Assembly (NCBI RefSeq): GCF_001635455.1
Contig: NZ_LWEH01000255.1
Location: 62,001-126,000, forward strand
Direction of reading: 5' to 3'
DNA from: Vibrio sp. HI00D65
GTDB taxonomy: Bacteria; Pseudomonadota; Gammaproteobacteria; Enterobacterales; Vibrionaceae
Length of the DNA stretch: 64,000 bases
The position numbers and the translations under genes were made by a program. Below the pieces are notes generated by a model. The model did no database searches. It was not told the origin of the DNA and was given only the letters and a program-made list of their open reading frames with translations. Position 1 is the stretch's first letter, and each line of letters begins with the position of its first letter. Below, piece after piece: positions 38,008 to 46,915 of the stretch.

Positions 38008-39942
38008 TTATTCAGCTTCCCAAGGGGGGCGATAATCAACATTAAGTCTGTCGAGTAGGGGCAAGTGGCCCTTTAGGCGAGACAGGTAATCTACCCAGTT
38101 TCGGTTGTTTTTATGTGTCCAACATCCTTCAGCTAAAGCACTAATTCTTGGGAATACCATGTAATCCATACGCTTTTGGTTGGTGACGTTCTCACACCAT
38201 AGAGCACATTGAATTCCACGGACCCGCTTACGAATTGGGTCGGTGTCGGATATCTCAGCAAGTGCTTCGTAGGTATAAGCTTGTTCTAATGGGGTAACGG
38301 CAGCCCAATCTACGCCCGGCTCTTCCGGTGCATAATCTTGGGTCATGTCGAGATAAGTAAATTGTGCGGGTTGCAGTACCACATCAAAGCCTTGGCGAGC
38401 ACAGTTCACAGCGGCTTCTTCGCTAAGCCACGAGTAGATGATAGTCTCTTTGCTCACCTTGTCGCCGTGTTGTGCCTCTTCCCAGCCCACCATGCGTTTG
38501 CCTAGCTGCTTAAGTTTGTTCTCGGCATAGCGGAACAGGTGGCCTTGTAGATCTTTGCTGTCTTGGTATTGATGCTCTTTCATCAGTGCTTGAGCTGCAG
38601 GGCTGTTGGTCCACACACCCGGCGGCACTTCGTCTGCGCCCATGTGAATTAATTCACTCGGGAAGAGTTCTGCGACTTCTTCAATTACGATATCTAAGAA
38701 CTGATAAGTACCCGATAAGCCAGGGTTTAGTACATTATCGTTGTAGTGTTGAATGCTCTTATATTGAGTGGTGTCCGCTTTCTCTACTAACATATCAGGC
38801 AGTGATTTGATCGCGGCGCGGCAATGTCCCGGGATATCGATCTCAGGGAGCACCGTGATGCTGCGTTGCTCTGCGTATTCTATAACTTCGCGAATCTGCT
38901 GTTGTGTGTAGAAGCCGCCATAATTCTCTGTAATGTGGGTATATTGCGGTTCTAATATATGGTCAGGACCACGCCAAGCCCCTATTTCTGTTAGCTGAGG
39001 TAGTTGCTTAATCTCGATTCTCCAACCTTCATCATCGGTTAGGTGCCAATGAAAAACGTTGAATTTGTAGTGCGCCAGCTGGTTGATTAAACGCTTCACT
39101 CGTTCCACAGAGTGGAAGTGACGTGCGCAGTCCAACATCATGCCGCGGTATTTGAAACGAGGTTGATCGGCGATTTTGCAACATGGCACAGAGAAGCGCT
39201 CAGCATCTTGTTGTTGAACCAATTGGATTAAGCTAGCGACGGCATGCGTGAAGCCTGCTTGACTACCTGATTCTACGACCACTTGCTGAGCAGTGATCTT
39301 TAGCTTGTACTCGGCTTCATCTAAAGTCGGGTTGCTGCGAAATAGAATGTCTCCGCTAGCTTCTGGTGATAGTTCTGTTGAAACCGTTAGCTCAAACGTA
39401 GTCAGTAATTCTTGTTGTAGCCAAGCATTAGCTTTCTCGGCAAGGTGAGACTGAACTTCAACTTTGCACGCTTTGTTCAGTGTGAAACTGCCTTGTTTCA
39501 GCTTGAATTGATTCGGTTGGGGGATCAGTGCTACCGCTGCTGCATCTACTTCTGGGATTTGGCTGCGCTCACGATATGGTGAAGCCAGTACTATTGGTGA
39601 TATTGCTACTGGCAGTACCGAGGTTTCGCCTTGGTTATGCGTTTGGATAAAGGCGTCATTGAGACCATCAGAATAGAAACGGAATGGGGCGCTTTGAATA
39701 CTGAATTCTAGGTAGTAATGGTTGTTCGCCTTTAACACGGTGGCATTTGGCTGGTAAGAACAAAAGCTTCCTACCTGAGTTAATTCGCCTTGCGACAGAC
39801 TCTCTGGAAGGATGAATCGGTCAAATGCAAAGTGGAGCGACCAATCTGTAACGTCAAGATCACTTAAGTTATGTACCGTAAGGCCAAATCTGCAGTTATT
39901 TTTTTGTTCAGAAAGAACAGCTAAGTCGATGCGATAATTCAT
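38008..39942 (-). CDS. Beta-N-acetylhexosaminidase (GH20)
   Basis: This 644-residue enzyme removes non-reducing terminal GlcNAc from chitooligosaccharides. There is an N-terminal beta-domain (residues 1-150), then the GH20b domain and the catalytic TIM barrel with FHWHLTDDEGWRIEI and the Asp437-Glu438 pair in HMGADEVPPGVW, which provide oxazoline-assisted catalysis. No signal peptide is visible (MNYRIDLAVLSEQKNNC), so it should act in the cytoplasm on imported oligomers. It corresponds to V. cholerae VC0613. It is 12 bases downstream of the kinase gene. Confidence 0.93.
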   Translation of the reverse strand: MNYRIDLAVLSEQKNNCRFGLTVHNLSDLDVTDWSLHFAFDRFILPESLSQGELTQVGSFCSYQPNATVLKANNHYYLEFSIQSAPFRFYSDGLNDAFIQTHNQGETSVLPVAISPIVLASPYRERSQIPEVDAAAVALIPQPNQFKLKQGSFTLNKACKVEVQSHLAEKANAWLQQELLTTFELTVSTELSPEASGDILFRSNPTLDEAEYKLKITAQQVVVESGSQAGFTHAVASLIQLVQQQDAERFSVPCCKIADQPRFKYRGMMLDCARHFHSVERVKRLINQLAHYKFNVFHWHLTDDEGWRIEIKQLPQLTEIGAWRGPDHILEPQYTHITENYGGFYTQQQIREVIEYAEQRSITVLPEIDIPGHCRAAIKSLPDMLVEKADTTQYKSIQHYNDNVLNPGLSGTYQFLDIVIEEVAELFPSELIHMGADEVPPGVWTNSPAAQALMKEHQYQDSKDLQGHLFRYAENKLKQLGKRMVGWEEAQHGDKVSKETIIYSWLSEEAAVNCARQGFDVVLQPAQFTYLDMTQDYAPEEPGVDWAAVTPLEQAYTYEALAEISDTDPIRKRVRGIQCALWCENVTNQKRMDYMVFPRISALAEGCWTHKNNRNWVDYLSRLKGHLPLLDRLNVDYRPPWEAE

Positions 39943-39954
39943 ATAACTTCCCTG

Positions 39955-40839
39955 CTAAGCCCGTTGATATAAGTTGTGTTGTGGTTTTCCGGCAAGCATC
40001 AATGCGCCCTCGATAGCGTCAAGCTGAGGTTCAACGATCCATTGTTGTACCGGTGGTGATAGCCAGTTGAGAATGCGTTCTGCGATACTTCCCATTAGGC
40101 ACACCTTGTCTGCACCTTTGCGATGCAGTGCTAGTACAAACATTTCGATATCAGCGGCGGTTTGCTTGAGCATATCGATAGCGAGCTCATCGCCTTCGTT
40201 AGCCAGTTGAAAAATCACAGGCGAGAATTGACCGTAGTCTTTTGGAATGGCGCCTTTTGACCATTCGACGATGGCATCAACATCATTGCTAAAGTGATTC
40301 ATTACGTGTTGAGTCAGTGGTGTCTTGTTGCGAATACCATCTTCTGCAAGCAGGACTTGTTGAATCAAACGAAGACCCATCACCGCGCCACCACCTTGAT
40401 CGGAAATTGGAAACTCACGGCCACCAACGACATGTTGCTTACCATCTTGTAGGTAGATGCCGCATGAGCCTGTTCCACCTATCATGATGGCGCCGTTTTG
40501 GCCGTTGTGAGCACCAATGCAAGCACCATAAGCGTCAGTGTTGAGCGTCATGCCAGCGAAAGGGTGCGGTTGCGCCATGAAGTCAAACCATGCTGACTTT
40601 TGTTCTGCACCTGCCAGCGCTAGGCCAATATGCATATTTGAAAAATGAATTGAATCGAGTTGCCCTTGCTGTGCCGCTTGAGTAATGGCATCGACAATTG
40701 AGCTCATTGCAACATCAACACCCAAAAGGATGTTAGCGCTGCCGCTTTTCGCTTCACCAATGAGTGTACCTTGCTCATCGCGAATACGAGCACGACAAGA
40801 GGTGCCGCCGCCATCAATACCTACGTAATAAAGCGTCAT
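39955..40839 (-). CDS. gspK: Amino-sugar kinase of the BadF/BadG family (glucosamine kinase GspK type)
   Basis: This 294-residue ASKHA-fold kinase has the phosphate-1 motif VGIDGGGTSCRARI and the phosphate-2 block GAIMIGGTGSCGIYL, followed by GGREFPISDQGGGAVMG. The V. cholerae orthologue (VC0614 position) has been described as a glucosamine-specific kinase. The adjacent GH9 glucosaminidase fits glucosamine as substrate. N-acetylglucosamine remains possible from the family alone. It starts 2 bases after the GH9 gene ends, so translation is probably coupled. Confidence 0.85.
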   Translation of the reverse strand: MTLYYVGIDGGGTSCRARIRDEQGTLIGEAKSGSANILLGVDVAMSSIVDAITQAAQQGQLDSIHFSNMHIGLALAGAEQKSAWFDFMAQPHPFAGMTLNTDAYGACIGAHNGQNGAIMIGGTGSCGIYLQDGKQHVVGGREFPISDQGGGAVMGLRLIQQVLLAEDGIRNKTPLTQHVMNHFSNDVDAIVEWSKGAIPKDYGQFSPVIFQLANEGDELAIDMLKQTAADIEMFVLALHRKGADKVCLMGSIAERILNWLSPPVQQWIVEPQLDAIEGALMLAGKPQHNLYQRA

Positions 40840-40841
40840 TA

Positions 40842-42566
40842 TTATTGCTCCTTACGTTGTGCTAGGTAATTAAATTGCGCAGTGGTTGCCAATAGGAACC
40901 ATGCACCATGAGGGATCCATTGTTCGCCCCAGCGCCAGTTCTGAAGCATGTCATCTTTTTGTGCTGGTGGATTAAACGCTATGTCTTGATCATCTTCAAA
41001 GCCAGCGGTAATGCCGTTACAGATACCGCCTTTGGCATTGAAAAAACCAAGCTGAGGTAAGTAGTCAGGATTGTTATGACCGTGACCATCAAGCATGCAC
41101 ATGTGGTAAGGGTTGAGGCCCAAGATCCAGTCGAGGCTGTTCTGTGAAAGCTGGATCAAACGTTCTTGCAAGCTACGGTCTTTAATGTGTGGCTGAACGA
41201 GGTAAGCCATGGTTGCGATGGAACCAAGACGAGCGTTTTCGCCTTGCCACCAGTAACCTGTTTCGTTCTTCTGAGCGACGAAGAAAGCATCGCGCTTATC
41301 ACCATCAACATTTTTAACGTACTGCCTTGGGTAGCCAAATGGGTTGGTGACTTTACCTGTGATGTTGATTTCGAACTGACACGCCTGCTCAACAATCTTA
41401 CGAGCTTGTTCTTTCAGATCTGCGTCAGTTTCATTATTGATGTACTCGCACAGGGCTATCACTGGCAACCCAGCTTCTGCAGCATGGAAATATGGACGAG
41501 ATCCATCAGCATTGGCTGACCAGAAGTGCTTAAATGAATCATCAGATTGCTGGCGAGCGCTCAATCTCGTAGCCCAAGTTCTGGCTTCTGAAAGGTACTG
41601 GTCGTCTTGTGTTGCTCGGTAAAGCTCGTTGGCTGCGAGTAGGGCGCAATACTCATCGATGATGTTCTCTTCACTATCGTTTAGGTACTGTAAGTTGTAT
41701 TCTTTTAGGTGCCAGTAACCTTTAGTCGCGGTATCAAGATAGGTTTGGCTCGAGTAGCTACCAGATATGTCTAGTTCAGACGCTGCGGCAAGTGCTGCAA
41801 TAGCCACACCTGCGCCTTGTCGGTAGCCGGCTTGCAAGTCTGTTGATTTATGGCCTTCTTGAGTGGAGTACGCGCAGATGTCGCGTTGGTTGATATCTTT
41901 ACTCCACTTATCGAATACCGTCATGTAGAAGTAGCCGACCGCGTCTTGCATACGTACTAAGAAATCGGCACCGAATAGCGCTTCTTCCGTTAGTCGTGTC
42001 ATCGAGAATTTAGGGAAGTCTGGGTTGTTGCTAGTTAAGCGCACGCTTTTGAGCATGTTCCAAACTACCATTGGAATCTGTTGTGGGTTCAGGTAATTGC
42101 TATAAGACAAGTGGCTAAAATACTTACTCACATCCCCTGATGCGTCGTACCACCCACCATGTACATCAACGTATCGGTCGGTGCCAAGAATTTGGGCTTG
42201 GCGATCTTTCTTATCAAAAATGCCACTACAACGTTGTGACTTAAAGTAGTGAAGCACATCAGAAAGTGTGTGGTTCATTAGTAGGTTATTACCAATATCA
42301 AACACTTCTGAACGAAGGTTGTCAAAGCGTAGGTAGTAACGTCCACTCTCAGTGAATGAGCTGAAATCGATCGTGAAGAATTGCCCTTGATGCCAGTTTG
42401 CTACGCGACCCTGTTTTACAACGTCGAAGTTACCCACGGTAATATGGTTGTCGGCACACACTAGCAGTGCAGTAGTGCTGGATAAACGCGCTTTCTTTGT
42501 CTGTAGAATAGCTTGCTTAGGAGCCGAAGATTCGTAGCCAATATGGTTGGTCAATAACAGCATCAA
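40842..42566 (-). CDS. GH9-family glycosidase, probable exo-beta-D-glucosaminidase
   Basis: This 574-residue protein has an N-terminal Ig-like cellulase domain (about 1-85) and a GH9 (alpha/alpha)6 barrel. The catalytic base region is GGWYDASGDVSKYFSHLSYSNY, and the late region contains GLNPYHMCMLDGHGHNNPDYLP. Annotation pipelines often call such proteins endoglucanases. However, Vibrio and Photobacterium members in the chitin cluster were shown to be exo-beta-glucosaminidases acting on glucosamine oligomers. No signal peptide is present, so it is cytoplasmic. It lies upstream of the kinase and 95 bases downstream of the ABC ATPase gene. Confidence 0.85.
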   Translation of the reverse strand: MMLLLTNHIGYESSAPKQAILQTKKARLSSTTALLVCADNHITVGNFDVVKQGRVANWHQGQFFTIDFSSFTESGRYYLRFDNLRSEVFDIGNNLLMNHTLSDVLHYFKSQRCSGIFDKKDRQAQILGTDRYVDVHGGWYDASGDVSKYFSHLSYSNYLNPQQIPMVVWNMLKSVRLTSNNPDFPKFSMTRLTEEALFGADFLVRMQDAVGYFYMTVFDKWSKDINQRDICAYSTQEGHKSTDLQAGYRQGAGVAIAALAAASELDISGSYSSQTYLDTATKGYWHLKEYNLQYLNDSEENIIDEYCALLAANELYRATQDDQYLSEARTWATRLSARQQSDDSFKHFWSANADGSRPYFHAAEAGLPVIALCEYINNETDADLKEQARKIVEQACQFEINITGKVTNPFGYPRQYVKNVDGDKRDAFFVAQKNETGYWWQGENARLGSIATMAYLVQPHIKDRSLQERLIQLSQNSLDWILGLNPYHMCMLDGHGHNNPDYLPQLGFFNAKGGICNGITAGFEDDQDIAFNPPAQKDDMLQNWRWGEQWIPHGAWFLLATTAQFNYLAQRKEQ

Positions 42567-42577
42567 TATTCTCCAAA

Positions 42578-42604
42578 GGTCCTAGTTTCTTTTGGCTAGG
42601 TACC
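42578..42604 (-). other. Hairpin in the spacer between ABC ATPase and GH9 genes
   Basis: An inverted repeat GGT-CCTAG / CTAGG-TACC with a 10-base loop and one bulge lies just before the GH9 ribosome site. A second stem (GTTGGGG / CCCTAAC on the minus strand) lies around 42629-42649. Without long T runs, these are more likely RNA processing or stability elements than terminators. Confidence 0.4.
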
Positions 42605-42661
42605 TGAATTGTGTTGGATATAAGTAGTTAGGGCCCGTAGACCCCAACTCAGTCTTAATGT

Positions 42662-43657
42662 TTAGCTTTCGTGTAGGTAACAGCGAACGAAGTGGTTCTC
42701 TGCTAATTGAGTCACGCCAGGAAGTTGCTCTTTACACTTATCCATTGCGTGAGTGCAACGACCAGCAAATGGACAGCCCACAGATGCAGGCGTCCAAAGC
42801 GGGATTTCACCTTTGTTGCCGGCCAGTTGGTCATGGATTGATTTCTTTGGTTCTGGAACCGCTGAAACCAATAGTTGGGTGTAAGGGTGCTGAGGGTTAG
42901 CAATAACGTCATCGGTATCGCCCCATTCAACCATGTGACCTACGTACATTACTGACAGGTCTTCAGCGATGTAACGCGCGGTTGCGATATCGTGGGTGAT
43001 GTAAAGCAGAGACATTTGTTTCTCAAATTTCATCTCTTCCATCAAGTTCAGAACGCCGGCACGAATCGAAACGTCGAGCATTGACGTTGGTTCATCGGCA
43101 AGAACGACTTCTGCACCTACTGCGATATTACGAGCAAGGTTTACACGCTGACGTTGGCCTCCAGACAGTTGGTGTGGGTACTTTTTTGCTGTCTCTTTTG
43201 GTGGGATTAGGCCAACTTGTTCTAAAAGATCGTATACAAGCTCTTCTAGTTCTCTCTTGTTGCCAGGAGTCACCTTCTTGTGGATCAACAGTGGTCGAGC
43301 GATGTGGTGGAAGATGTTATGTGTTGGGTTTAGAGAACCAAACGGGTCTTGCCATACCATTTGCACACCTTCACGGTACTGCATCAGATCTTTACGGCTT
43401 GAGATATCTTGAATATCACGACCTTTGTACTCAATGGTGCCGCCCGAAGGTGCGTACATTTTTGCGATCATTTTTGCTGTGGTTGATTTGCCTGAACCAG
43501 ACTCACCAACAACGGCTAGGCCACGGCTTTTATACATCTTGAATGACACATCGTTAATCGCACGCATCATTGGGGTTTGAATAGTGGTACTGCTTATTGG
43601 GAAGTCTTTTACGATGTTCTTACCTTCTACCAATAATTGACCGAAATCTTTGCTCAT
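42662..43657 (-). CDS. Oligopeptide-type ABC transporter ATP-binding protein (OppF-like) of the chitin operon
   Basis: This 331-residue ATPase has Walker A GESGSGKST, signature LSGGQRQRVNLARNIAVGAEVVLADEPTSMLD and the C-terminal oligopeptide/dipeptide module with Cys residues (VGCPFAGRCTHAMDKCKEQLPG) that may bind an Fe-S cluster, as in OppD/OppF. Position and homology to V. cholerae VC0616 make it one of two ATPases that drive chitooligosaccharide import, not peptide import. It is separated from its partner by an 88-base spacer containing two hairpins. Confidence 0.9.
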   Translation of the reverse strand: MSKDFGQLLVEGKNIVKDFPISSTTIQTPMMRAINDVSFKMYKSRGLAVVGESGSGKSTTAKMIAKMYAPSGGTIEYKGRDIQDISSRKDLMQYREGVQMVWQDPFGSLNPTHNIFHHIARPLLIHKKVTPGNKRELEELVYDLLEQVGLIPPKETAKKYPHQLSGGQRQRVNLARNIAVGAEVVLADEPTSMLDVSIRAGVLNLMEEMKFEKQMSLLYITHDIATARYIAEDLSVMYVGHMVEWGDTDDVIANPQHPYTQLLVSAVPEPKKSIHDQLAGNKGEIPLWTPASVGCPFAGRCTHAMDKCKEQLPGVTQLAENHFVRCYLHES

Positions 43658-43696
43658 AATTGTCTCCAGAATCCTTATTCGCTTTGCTTGCTTTTT

Positions 43697-43741
43697 GGCG
43701 GACGAGGCCGCCTTATTCGTTATTCACGCTGAATCAGCGTG
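43697..43741 (-). other. Two hairpins between the paired ABC ATPase genes
   Basis: GGCGG / CCGCC (43697-43712) and the perfect 7-bp stem CACGCTG / CAGCGTG (43725-43741) occupy the 88-base spacer. The first is followed on the transcript by AAAAAG rather than T residues. They may set mRNA processing or the ratio of the two ATPases. Confidence 0.45.
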
Positions 43742-43745
43742 CAAG

Positions 43746-44729
43746 CTATAGCTTCCTTTGTACTATTGGGTCACCATACAGGTGGCAGTTCGACAAGTGT
43801 CCCGGCTCGATAGAGCGAAGCTTGGTTGGTACCTTAGTACAGGTTTCATGTACACGGTCACAACGAGCTTGGAAGCGACATCCTTCAGGAATCTCTAATA
43901 AGTTCAGAGGGTTGCCTGGAATGCCAGTTAGTTTTGTCTTTGGCCCTGTTAGTGGAGGGAAAGAACTACCCAGCCCTTTGGTGTAAGGGTGGTAAGGGTT
44001 TTCTAGAATATCTTGTGAGTTAGCGACTTCGATCAGTTCACCTGAGTACATGATGCCGATGCGGTCAGAGAACTCGACCATTAACGACAAGTCGTGTGTG
44101 ATAAACAGAATTGAGAAACCAAACTCTTCTTTTAGCGCATAGATTTTTTGTAGGATTTCGCGTTGTACAACCACATCGAGTGCTGTTGTTGGCTCATCCA
44201 TGATGATCAGTTTTGGATTCAGTGCTAACGCGATAGCAATAACTAGGCGTTGACGCATGCCACCAGAGAATTGGTGAGGGTAGTCACTCAAACGGCTAGG
44301 GTGGATATCTACGATTTCCAGTAGGCCTTCTGCGCGCTGTTTAGCTTGCTCACGAGTCATGTTAGTGTGACGCATGATTACGTCACAAAACTGCTCTTCC
44401 ATTGGTAATACTGGGTTGAGTGCGTTCATCGCACTCTGGAATACCATCGACATCTCACTCCAACGGAACGCTTGCATACGTTCATCACTGTATTTAAGAA
44501 TGTTTTCACCATTGAAGATAACCTCACCACCACTGATGTAAGCTGGCGGCTTATGAAGGCGCATAAGTGAGAAAGCAACGGTTGATTTACCACAACCTGA
44601 TTCACCGGCCAGACCAAACACTTCACCAGGCGCGATATCGAAGCTAACGTTGTTACACGCACGCACATCGCCTGACTCTGTGATGTAATCCACGCATAAG
44701 TTGCGGATAGAAATTAGTGGTTCAGACAT
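43746..44729 (-). CDS. Oligopeptide-type ABC transporter ATP-binding protein (OppD-like) of the chitin operon
   Basis: This 327-residue ATPase has Walker A GESGCGKST, signature FSGGMRQRLVIAIALALNPKLIIMDEPTTALDVVVQ, and the C-terminal oligopeptide module (GCRFQARCDRVHETC) with four-Cys character. It corresponds to V. cholerae VC0617 and should form a heterodimer with the downstream ATPase. The gap to the preceding permease gene is 2 bases, so translation is coupled. Confidence 0.9.
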   Translation of the reverse strand: MSEPLISIRNLCVDYITESGDVRACNNVSFDIAPGEVFGLAGESGCGKSTVAFSLMRLHKPPAYISGGEVIFNGENILKYSDERMQAFRWSEMSMVFQSAMNALNPVLPMEEQFCDVIMRHTNMTREQAKQRAEGLLEIVDIHPSRLSDYPHQFSGGMRQRLVIAIALALNPKLIIMDEPTTALDVVVQREILQKIYALKEEFGFSILFITHDLSLMVEFSDRIGIMYSGELIEVANSQDILENPYHPYTKGLGSSFPPLTGPKTKLTGIPGNPLNLLEIPEGCRFQARCDRVHETCTKVPTKLRSIEPGHLSNCHLYGDPIVQRKL

Positions 44730-44731
44730 GA

Positions 44732-45757
44732 TTATTTATCTCCGCTCCAAAGTGCATTTTGTGGTATTAGTTCTGGTTCGCGTTCTTGTTTGTCTTGAGC
44801 TGCAAGCTTCTTCCAACGCTTCATACCTTTGTGAGAGCGTAGTTGCGGGTTAGCAATCTCATCGACAGCGAAGTTAAGCAGAGCAAGGCCTGTTACTAGC
44901 ATTGTCAGTGCGATACAAGGAGCTAGCAGTTCCCACCAAGCGCCAATCAGCATTGATGAAGAGGTTTGAACGTTGTAAAGCATGATGCCCCAGCTGATTG
45001 TGTTCGGGTCACCAAGACCTAGGAACGAGATCGTTGCTTCCATCATGATTGCGTACATTACTGAGCCGATGAAACTTGCACCTACGATAGAGATAAGGTT
45101 TGGCAGAATCTCAACGAAGATGATGCGAATTGGAGACTCACCAAGCACTTCCGCTGCTTTAACAAACTCTTTTTCACGCAGTGCTAGAGTTTGGGAGCGA
45201 ACAACACGAGCACCCCAGGCCCAGGACATAAAGCCGATAACCAAGGTTATTGTCAGTGGCCCTGCCTCACCGATAAAGGCTGCTACCACGAACAGTAATG
45301 GGTATTGAGGGATAACCAGCATGATGTTCATTGCAGCGGTTAGTACATCATCCACACGACCACCGAAGTAACCTGCCGAAACACCGATAACGGTTGCTAG
45401 TAGACATACTGTTAGACCAGCACCGAAGCCTACTGATAGTGATACGCGTGCGCCGTATACCACTTGTGACCAAACATCACGGCCCATACGAGTCGTACCC
45501 AATACGTGGTCAGCCTTTTTAGACATAATCAGTGTGCGACGGTCGTCTGCAAGGTTTTGTGCCACCCAACCGTTCGGGCTAGCTTGTGCAGACTTAACAA
45601 CAAAGCCAGGGTACTCGTGTGGGTTACCTGTACGCTTGTCTGGTGCATGTTTGGTGATCAGTGGAGCCGCAAGAGCGCCAAGAACAAAGATACTTAGAAT
45701 GATGACGCCTGTTAGGGCCATCGGGTTACGCCAAATGAGTTTCAGAAAGTCTTTCAT
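44732..45757 (-). CDS. ABC transporter permease (OppC/DppC-like) of the chitin operon
   Basis: This 341-residue inner-membrane permease has an N-terminal anchor, a periplasmic stretch (about 35-110), and a BPD transmembrane domain with the EAA loop AAEVLGESPIRIIFVEILPNLI. It is the second permease of the chitooligosaccharide importer (V. cholerae VC0618 position). The C-terminal tail is long and charged (HKGMKRWKKLAAQDKQEREPEL), cytoplasmic. It overlaps nothing but is 2 bases from each neighbour. Confidence 0.9.
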   Translation of the reverse strand: MKDFLKLIWRNPMALTGVIILSIFVLGALAAPLITKHAPDKRTGNPHEYPGFVVKSAQASPNGWVAQNLADDRRTLIMSKKADHVLGTTRMGRDVWSQVVYGARVSLSVGFGAGLTVCLLATVIGVSAGYFGGRVDDVLTAAMNIMLVIPQYPLLFVVAAFIGEAGPLTITLVIGFMSWAWGARVVRSQTLALREKEFVKAAEVLGESPIRIIFVEILPNLISIVGASFIGSVMYAIMMEATISFLGLGDPNTISWGIMLYNVQTSSSMLIGAWWELLAPCIALTMLVTGLALLNFAVDEIANPQLRSHKGMKRWKKLAAQDKQEREPELIPQNALWSGDK

Positions 45758-45759
45758 GA

Positions 45760-46746
45760 TTATTTACCACCCTTACGAAGACGAGGGTCAAGAACTACGT
45801 AAAGCATGTCTGCAACCAAGTTAAAGAACAGCATGAATAGCGTCATGATAAGTAGCTGACCTTGCAGTACTTGGTAATCACGAGCGTTAATTGCGTTGAA
45901 AAGTACGCTCCCAAGACCTGGGTAGTTGAAGATGATTTCGATAATTAGCTGCCCACCGATTGCCATACCTAGTGACATAGAAAGTGCGGTCACACTTGGT
46001 AGCATTGCGTTACGTGCTGCGTAGTTGAATACCACTCGGTTTTCGCTCAGGCCTTTGCCTTTCGCCATAGTGATGTAGTCTTCAGCAAGCAGGTTGATCA
46101 TGTTGTTACGCATGTTCACTAGGAAGCCGCCAATTTGAACAACTGAAGCACAGAACAGTGGTAAGAAAGCGTGGTATGCAACATCTTTAATGAATGCCCA
46201 GCTTGTCCAATCAGGCACAGTACCAGCGGTATAAGCGTAACCCGTTGGGAACCACTTCAAACCGATTGCAAAGGTAAATAGTGCAATCATCGCGATAACG
46301 ACTTGAGGAACGGCTTGTAGAATCAGCATTCCTGGTGTCACAAAGGCATCGTATTTACTGCCACGTTTCCATGCCGCGAAAATACCTAGGATTGAACCGA
46401 TAGAGAAAGAGAGAATTACAGCGGTACCAGCTAAGAACAGCGACCAGCCGAATGCTCCACCCAACAATGAGTTTACAGAAAGAGGGTAGAATTGAATCGA
46501 TGTACCAAGCTCCCAGCTTAGAATATTCTTCATGTATGCTACGTATTGAATAAAATAGCCGCCATCAACGAAACCTAATAGCTCTTTCATTGCAGCAATA
46601 CGTTCTGGAGTAACTTGTACAGAAGCGTTCGCAAACATCATGGTAACTGGGTCACCAGGCATTGCTCTTGGAATAATAAAGTTTAACGTCGCTGCAACTA
46701 ATAGCGCGACAAAATAAAATGACAAACGTCTTAAAAAATAACCCAT
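45760..46746 (-). CDS. ABC transporter permease (OppB/DppB-like) of the chitin operon
   Basis: This 328-residue permease starts with MGYFLRRLSFYFVALLVAATLNFIIPRAMPGDPV, the characteristic OppB/DppB N-terminus, and has an EAA-type loop MAKGKGLSENRVVFNYAARNAMLPSVT. It pairs with the downstream permease. It is the first gene after the binding-protein gene, from which it is separated by 169 bases holding two strong hairpins. Its expression is therefore probably lower than that of the binding protein. Confidence 0.9.
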   Translation of the reverse strand: MGYFLRRLSFYFVALLVAATLNFIIPRAMPGDPVTMMFANASVQVTPERIAAMKELLGFVDGGYFIQYVAYMKNILSWELGTSIQFYPLSVNSLLGGAFGWSLFLAGTAVILSFSIGSILGIFAAWKRGSKYDAFVTPGMLILQAVPQVVIAMIALFTFAIGLKWFPTGYAYTAGTVPDWTSWAFIKDVAYHAFLPLFCASVVQIGGFLVNMRNNMINLLAEDYITMAKGKGLSENRVVFNYAARNAMLPSVTALSMSLGMAIGGQLIIEIIFNYPGLGSVLFNAINARDYQVLQGQLLIMTLFMLFFNLVADMLYVVLDPRLRKGGK

Positions 46747-46818
46747 AACTCACACCTTACTCACCCAGATTGTTTCCCTGTTTCTGGATTCAGGTCGCTC
46801 CTAGCGAAATTTGGAACG

Positions 46819-46898
46819 AAAAATCCCCTGACGACGAGCGCCATACTTTCAATTGAGAATGTGGGGATTTTTATAAGCGGCGTAAGAGATTACGCCGC
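46819..46898 (-). terminator. Tandem hairpins after the chitooligosaccharide-binding-protein gene
   Basis: Reading the minus strand, GCGGCGTAA-TCTC-TTACGCCGC (a perfect 9-bp stem, 46877-46898) comes 18 bases after the cbp stop. A second stem AAAAATCCCC / GGGGATTTTT (46819-46872) follows, with its 3' arm ending in T residues. This looks like a partial terminator plus 3'-stabiliser that keeps binding-protein mRNA in excess. Confidence 0.75.
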
Positions 46899-46915
46899 AA
46901 GGATTGAACGATTAC

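Noticed and set aside
40842..42566. Annotation of the GH9 protein as cellulase or endoglucanase
   Set aside because: Chitin-cluster context, absence of a signal peptide and the neighbouring glucosamine kinase favour a cytoplasmic glucosaminidase.
42656..43542. Plus-strand open frames opposite the ABC ATPase gene
   Set aside because: They are shadows of the conserved ATPase; no ribosome site or domain can be recognised.
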